In this document: positions 15,417 to 16,591 of the stretch, in pieces
Numbering within the stretch: the stretch's first letter is position 1
Layout: each line of letters opens with the position of its first letter
DNA from: Phycisphaerales bacterium UBA2266
Lineage (GTDB): Bacteria; Planctomycetota; Phycisphaerae; Sedimentisphaerales; Anaerobacaceae
Length of the DNA stretch: 16,591 nucleotides
Assembly: GCA_002347125.1 (NCBI GenBank)
Contig: DDXG01000258.1
Coordinates: 1 to 16,591, forward strand
Direction of reading: 5' to 3'
Made by a program: the position numbers and the translations under genes
The notes under the pieces: generated by a model
Database searches by the model: none
The model's input: only the letters and a program-made list of their open reading frames with translations
What the model was told of the DNA's origin: nothing

Positions 15417-15451
15417 AGCAGCCAGCAGCCAACTGCTCGCTGCCGGCTGCT
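15417..15451. other. Strong 13-bp hairpin between trpD and trpF
   Basis: The arms at 15417-15429 (AGCAGCCAGCAGC) and 15439-15451 (GCTGCCGGCTGCT) pair with one A-C mismatch in plus-strand RNA, or one G-U pair in minus-strand RNA, around a 9-nt loop. A T-rich tract begins 8 nt further on the plus strand, giving a terminator look in the direction opposite to the genes. On the minus strand, where the genes are, it is followed by A/T-rich sequence but no U-run. It may attenuate or insulate trpFBA from trpD. Confidence 0.55.
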
Positions 15452-15517
15452 CACCCGCCTTTTTGATTTTTTCTTTATCGTTCTGCATTTTGCTCTTTGG
15501 TTTTCGATTCTTGATTT

Positions 15518-16390
15518 CTATTGCCCTTGCCGGCGAGACACTCGAATCCAGCTCTCAAGGCACTTCATCGCCGCCCCTGAGTCAATCGCCTCGACGGCCC
15601 TTGCCAAGCCATCCTCAAGACCATCGGCCACCCCTCCGGCCACAATCGCCGCGGCCGCATTCAGTACAACGATATCCCGTTTCGGCCCCCTATCCCGGCC
15701 GCCCAGCACCGCCCGTATCGCCGCCGCACTCTGCCCCGGGTCCCCAACGCTCAAATCCTCCGCCCCGGCCCTGGCGAACCCCAGGTCCTCCGGCCGAATC
15801 TCCCGGCGAATCGTCTGCCCATCCTTGATTTCAATCACCCGTGTGGGCCCCAGCGTACTGATCTCATCGAGCCCATCGCTGTGCACCACCATCGCATACT
15901 CAGCCCCCAACAGACGCAGCGCTTCGGCCATCGTCTCCATCAGGGCGCCATCGGCCACCCCCATCACCTGTCGCCTCGCCCCCGCCGGATTCGCCAGCGG
16001 CCCCAACTGATTGAACACCGTCCGAAACCCCAGCGACTTGCGGATCGGCTGCACGAACCGCATCGCCGGATGAAACATCGGGGCGAACATGAACCCGATC
16101 CCCGCCTCCCGGATGCACGCCGCCACCGGCTCGGCCCCCAGATCAATCTTCACCCCCAGTGCCTCCAGCACATCGGCCGACCCGCATTGGCTCGTAATCC
16201 CGCGATTGCCGTGCTTGGCCACGTACACCCCCGCCCCGGCCGCCACGATCGCCGCCTCGGCGAACGCGTCCAACTCGCCCGTCGTGACGCCCTCCCGGAC
16301 CCGGCCGCGAAGCGCCGCCAGCACGTCGGCCACCAGCACGTTCGCCGCGCTCATGCGCGCCAGCTCCGCCGGCGACTTGCACACGATCAC
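15518..16390 (-). CDS. Chimeric open frame: N-terminal map fragment joined to N-truncated trpD
   Basis: This 290-codon frame is two genes. Residues 1 to about 50 (MIVCKSPAELARM, then REGVTTGELDAFAE) are the N-terminus of type I methionine aminopeptidase. From about residue 46-54 on it is anthranilate phosphoribosyltransferase: VAKHGNRG (57-64), SADVLEALG (71-79), FAPMFHPAM (102-110), FNQLGPLANPAG and SDGLDEIS. The TrpD part lacks its N-terminal helical domain and the GTGGD PRPP loop, so it is probably inactive; all map metal ligands are missing too. The join lies in AAIVAAGAG, a segment both families resemble. The GTG start has GGAGG 7 nt upstream and follows secY by 63 bp, where map normally sits. 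G+C is 75% before the join and 66% after. A misassembly or a real deletion fusion are both possible. Confidence 0.85.
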   Translation of the reverse strand: MIVCKSPAELARMSAANVLVADVLAALRGRVREGVTTGELDAFAEAAIVAAGAGVYVAKHGNRGITSQCGSADVLEALGVKIDLGAEPVAACIREAGIGFMFAPMFHPAMRFVQPIRKSLGFRTVFNQLGPLANPAGARRQVMGVADGALMETMAEALRLLGAEYAMVVHSDGLDEISTLGPTRVIEIKDGQTIRREIRPEDLGFARAGAEDLSVGDPGQSAAAIRAVLGGRDRGPKRDIVVLNAAAAIVAGGVADGLEDGLARAVEAIDSGAAMKCLESWIRVSRRQGQ

Positions 16391-16453
16391 CGGCCCGCCT
16401 CCGCCGCGTGCCCCTTCGAGACCACCGCCGCCCCACCCGGCGCCACGCCCCGC

Positions 16454-16591
16454 CTACCCCCGCCGCCCGCGCATGCGCGTCTTCTTCATGAAGCCGTCGT
16501 AGTGCCGCATGATGAGCTGCGACTCGACCTGCTGGACCGTGTCCATCGCGACGCCGACGACGATCAGCAGCGACGTGCCGCCGAAGTAGAA
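16454..16591 (-). CDS. secY: Protein translocase subunit SecY, C-terminal end (partial)
   Basis: Only the last 45 residues are inside the window; the gene continues past the right edge. FYFGGTSLLIVVGVAMDTVQ is the last transmembrane segment of SecY, and the tail QVESQLIMRHYDGFMKKTRM followed by RGRRG is typical of bacterial SecY. SecY forms the Sec export channel in the cytoplasmic membrane. The stop is TAG at 16454-16456. A map start follows 63 bp later, matching the end of the spc ribosomal operon (secY, adk, map), but adk is not between them. All 46 codons end in G or C, unlike the trp genes. Confidence 0.93.
   Translation of the reverse strand, partial: FYFGGTSLLIVVGVAMDTVQQVESQLIMRHYDGFMKKTRMRGRRG

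Larger units (their letters stand above)
15352..15517. repeat. A/T-rich repeat spacer with TTTGAT motifs
   Basis: This 166-bp spacer lies where trpC often sits. On the minus strand, two units resembling TTTGCCAT-(N)-TATTTGAT occur in tandem (about 15355-15400) right before trpF. On the plus strand a T-rich block (15458-15517) has related ATTTTG, TTTGG and GATTC words. The composition is unlike the coding DNA on both sides and no open frame of note is present. A strong hairpin (15417-15451) separates the two blocks. Confidence 0.55.

Noticed and set aside
15417..15480. Plus-strand intrinsic terminator (hairpin then T-rich tract)
   Set aside because: No plus-strand gene ends here and the T-tract starts 8 nt after the stem; recorded only as a hairpin.
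16391..16453. Possible adk between secY and map
   Set aside because: The spacer is only 63 bp with no coding potential.

Overview
The window looks like a Planctomycetota chromosome fragment of roughly 60-66% G+C. The order is inferred and Phycisphaerae-like is the best guess. The clues are a PEP-CTERM protein, a secreted FG-GAP/VCBS propeller, DUF2961/GH172 and GH116/DUF608 enzymes, and a Gfo/Idh/MocA oxidoreductase beside a xylose-isomerase-like TIM barrel. All eleven genes I accept lie on the minus strand, so transcription runs from right to left. Long plus-strand open frames are antisense shadows of these genes.

Right end (16591 to about 12700). The 3' end of secY is followed by an open frame that begins as methionine aminopeptidase (map) and, after about 50 codons, continues in frame as anthranilate phosphoribosyltransferase (trpD). 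The chimera lacks the map active site and the trpD PRPP loop, and G+C and codon use change near the join. It is therefore either a real rearrangement or an assembly mis-join. A spacer of A/T-rich repeats plus a strong hairpin follows, then a compact trpF-trpB-trpA run. trpC, trpE and trpG are not visible.

Middle (12700 to 10800). A good sigma70-type promoter drives a small PEP-CTERM protein that ends in a convincing intrinsic terminator. Next is a small exported coiled-coil protein with repeated MSEE motifs.

Left (10564 to 134) is a carbohydrate locus. It holds a very large exported GH172 (DUF2961) protein fused to a C-terminal helical-barrel-like domain, an exported GH116 protein with a foreign-looking beta-sandwich-like insert, and an exported seven-repeat VCBS propeller. 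Two cytoplasmic enzymes follow: a TIM-barrel sugar isomerase/epimerase and a Gfo/Idh/MocA oxidoreductase. A plausible reading is that the exported glycosidases release sugars that the cytoplasmic pair oxidises and rearranges. No transporter or regulator is in view.

Every intergenic gap from the left edge to 7240 carries a short REP-like hairpin repeat. It comes in two compensatory variants, twice as inverted pairs resembling BIMEs. None occurs in the gaps to the right. Other intergenic repeats (CTGTG-rich, TTTGAT-rich and a hairpin between direct repeats) are also present. No tRNA, rRNA, CRISPR array or transposase gene was recognised.
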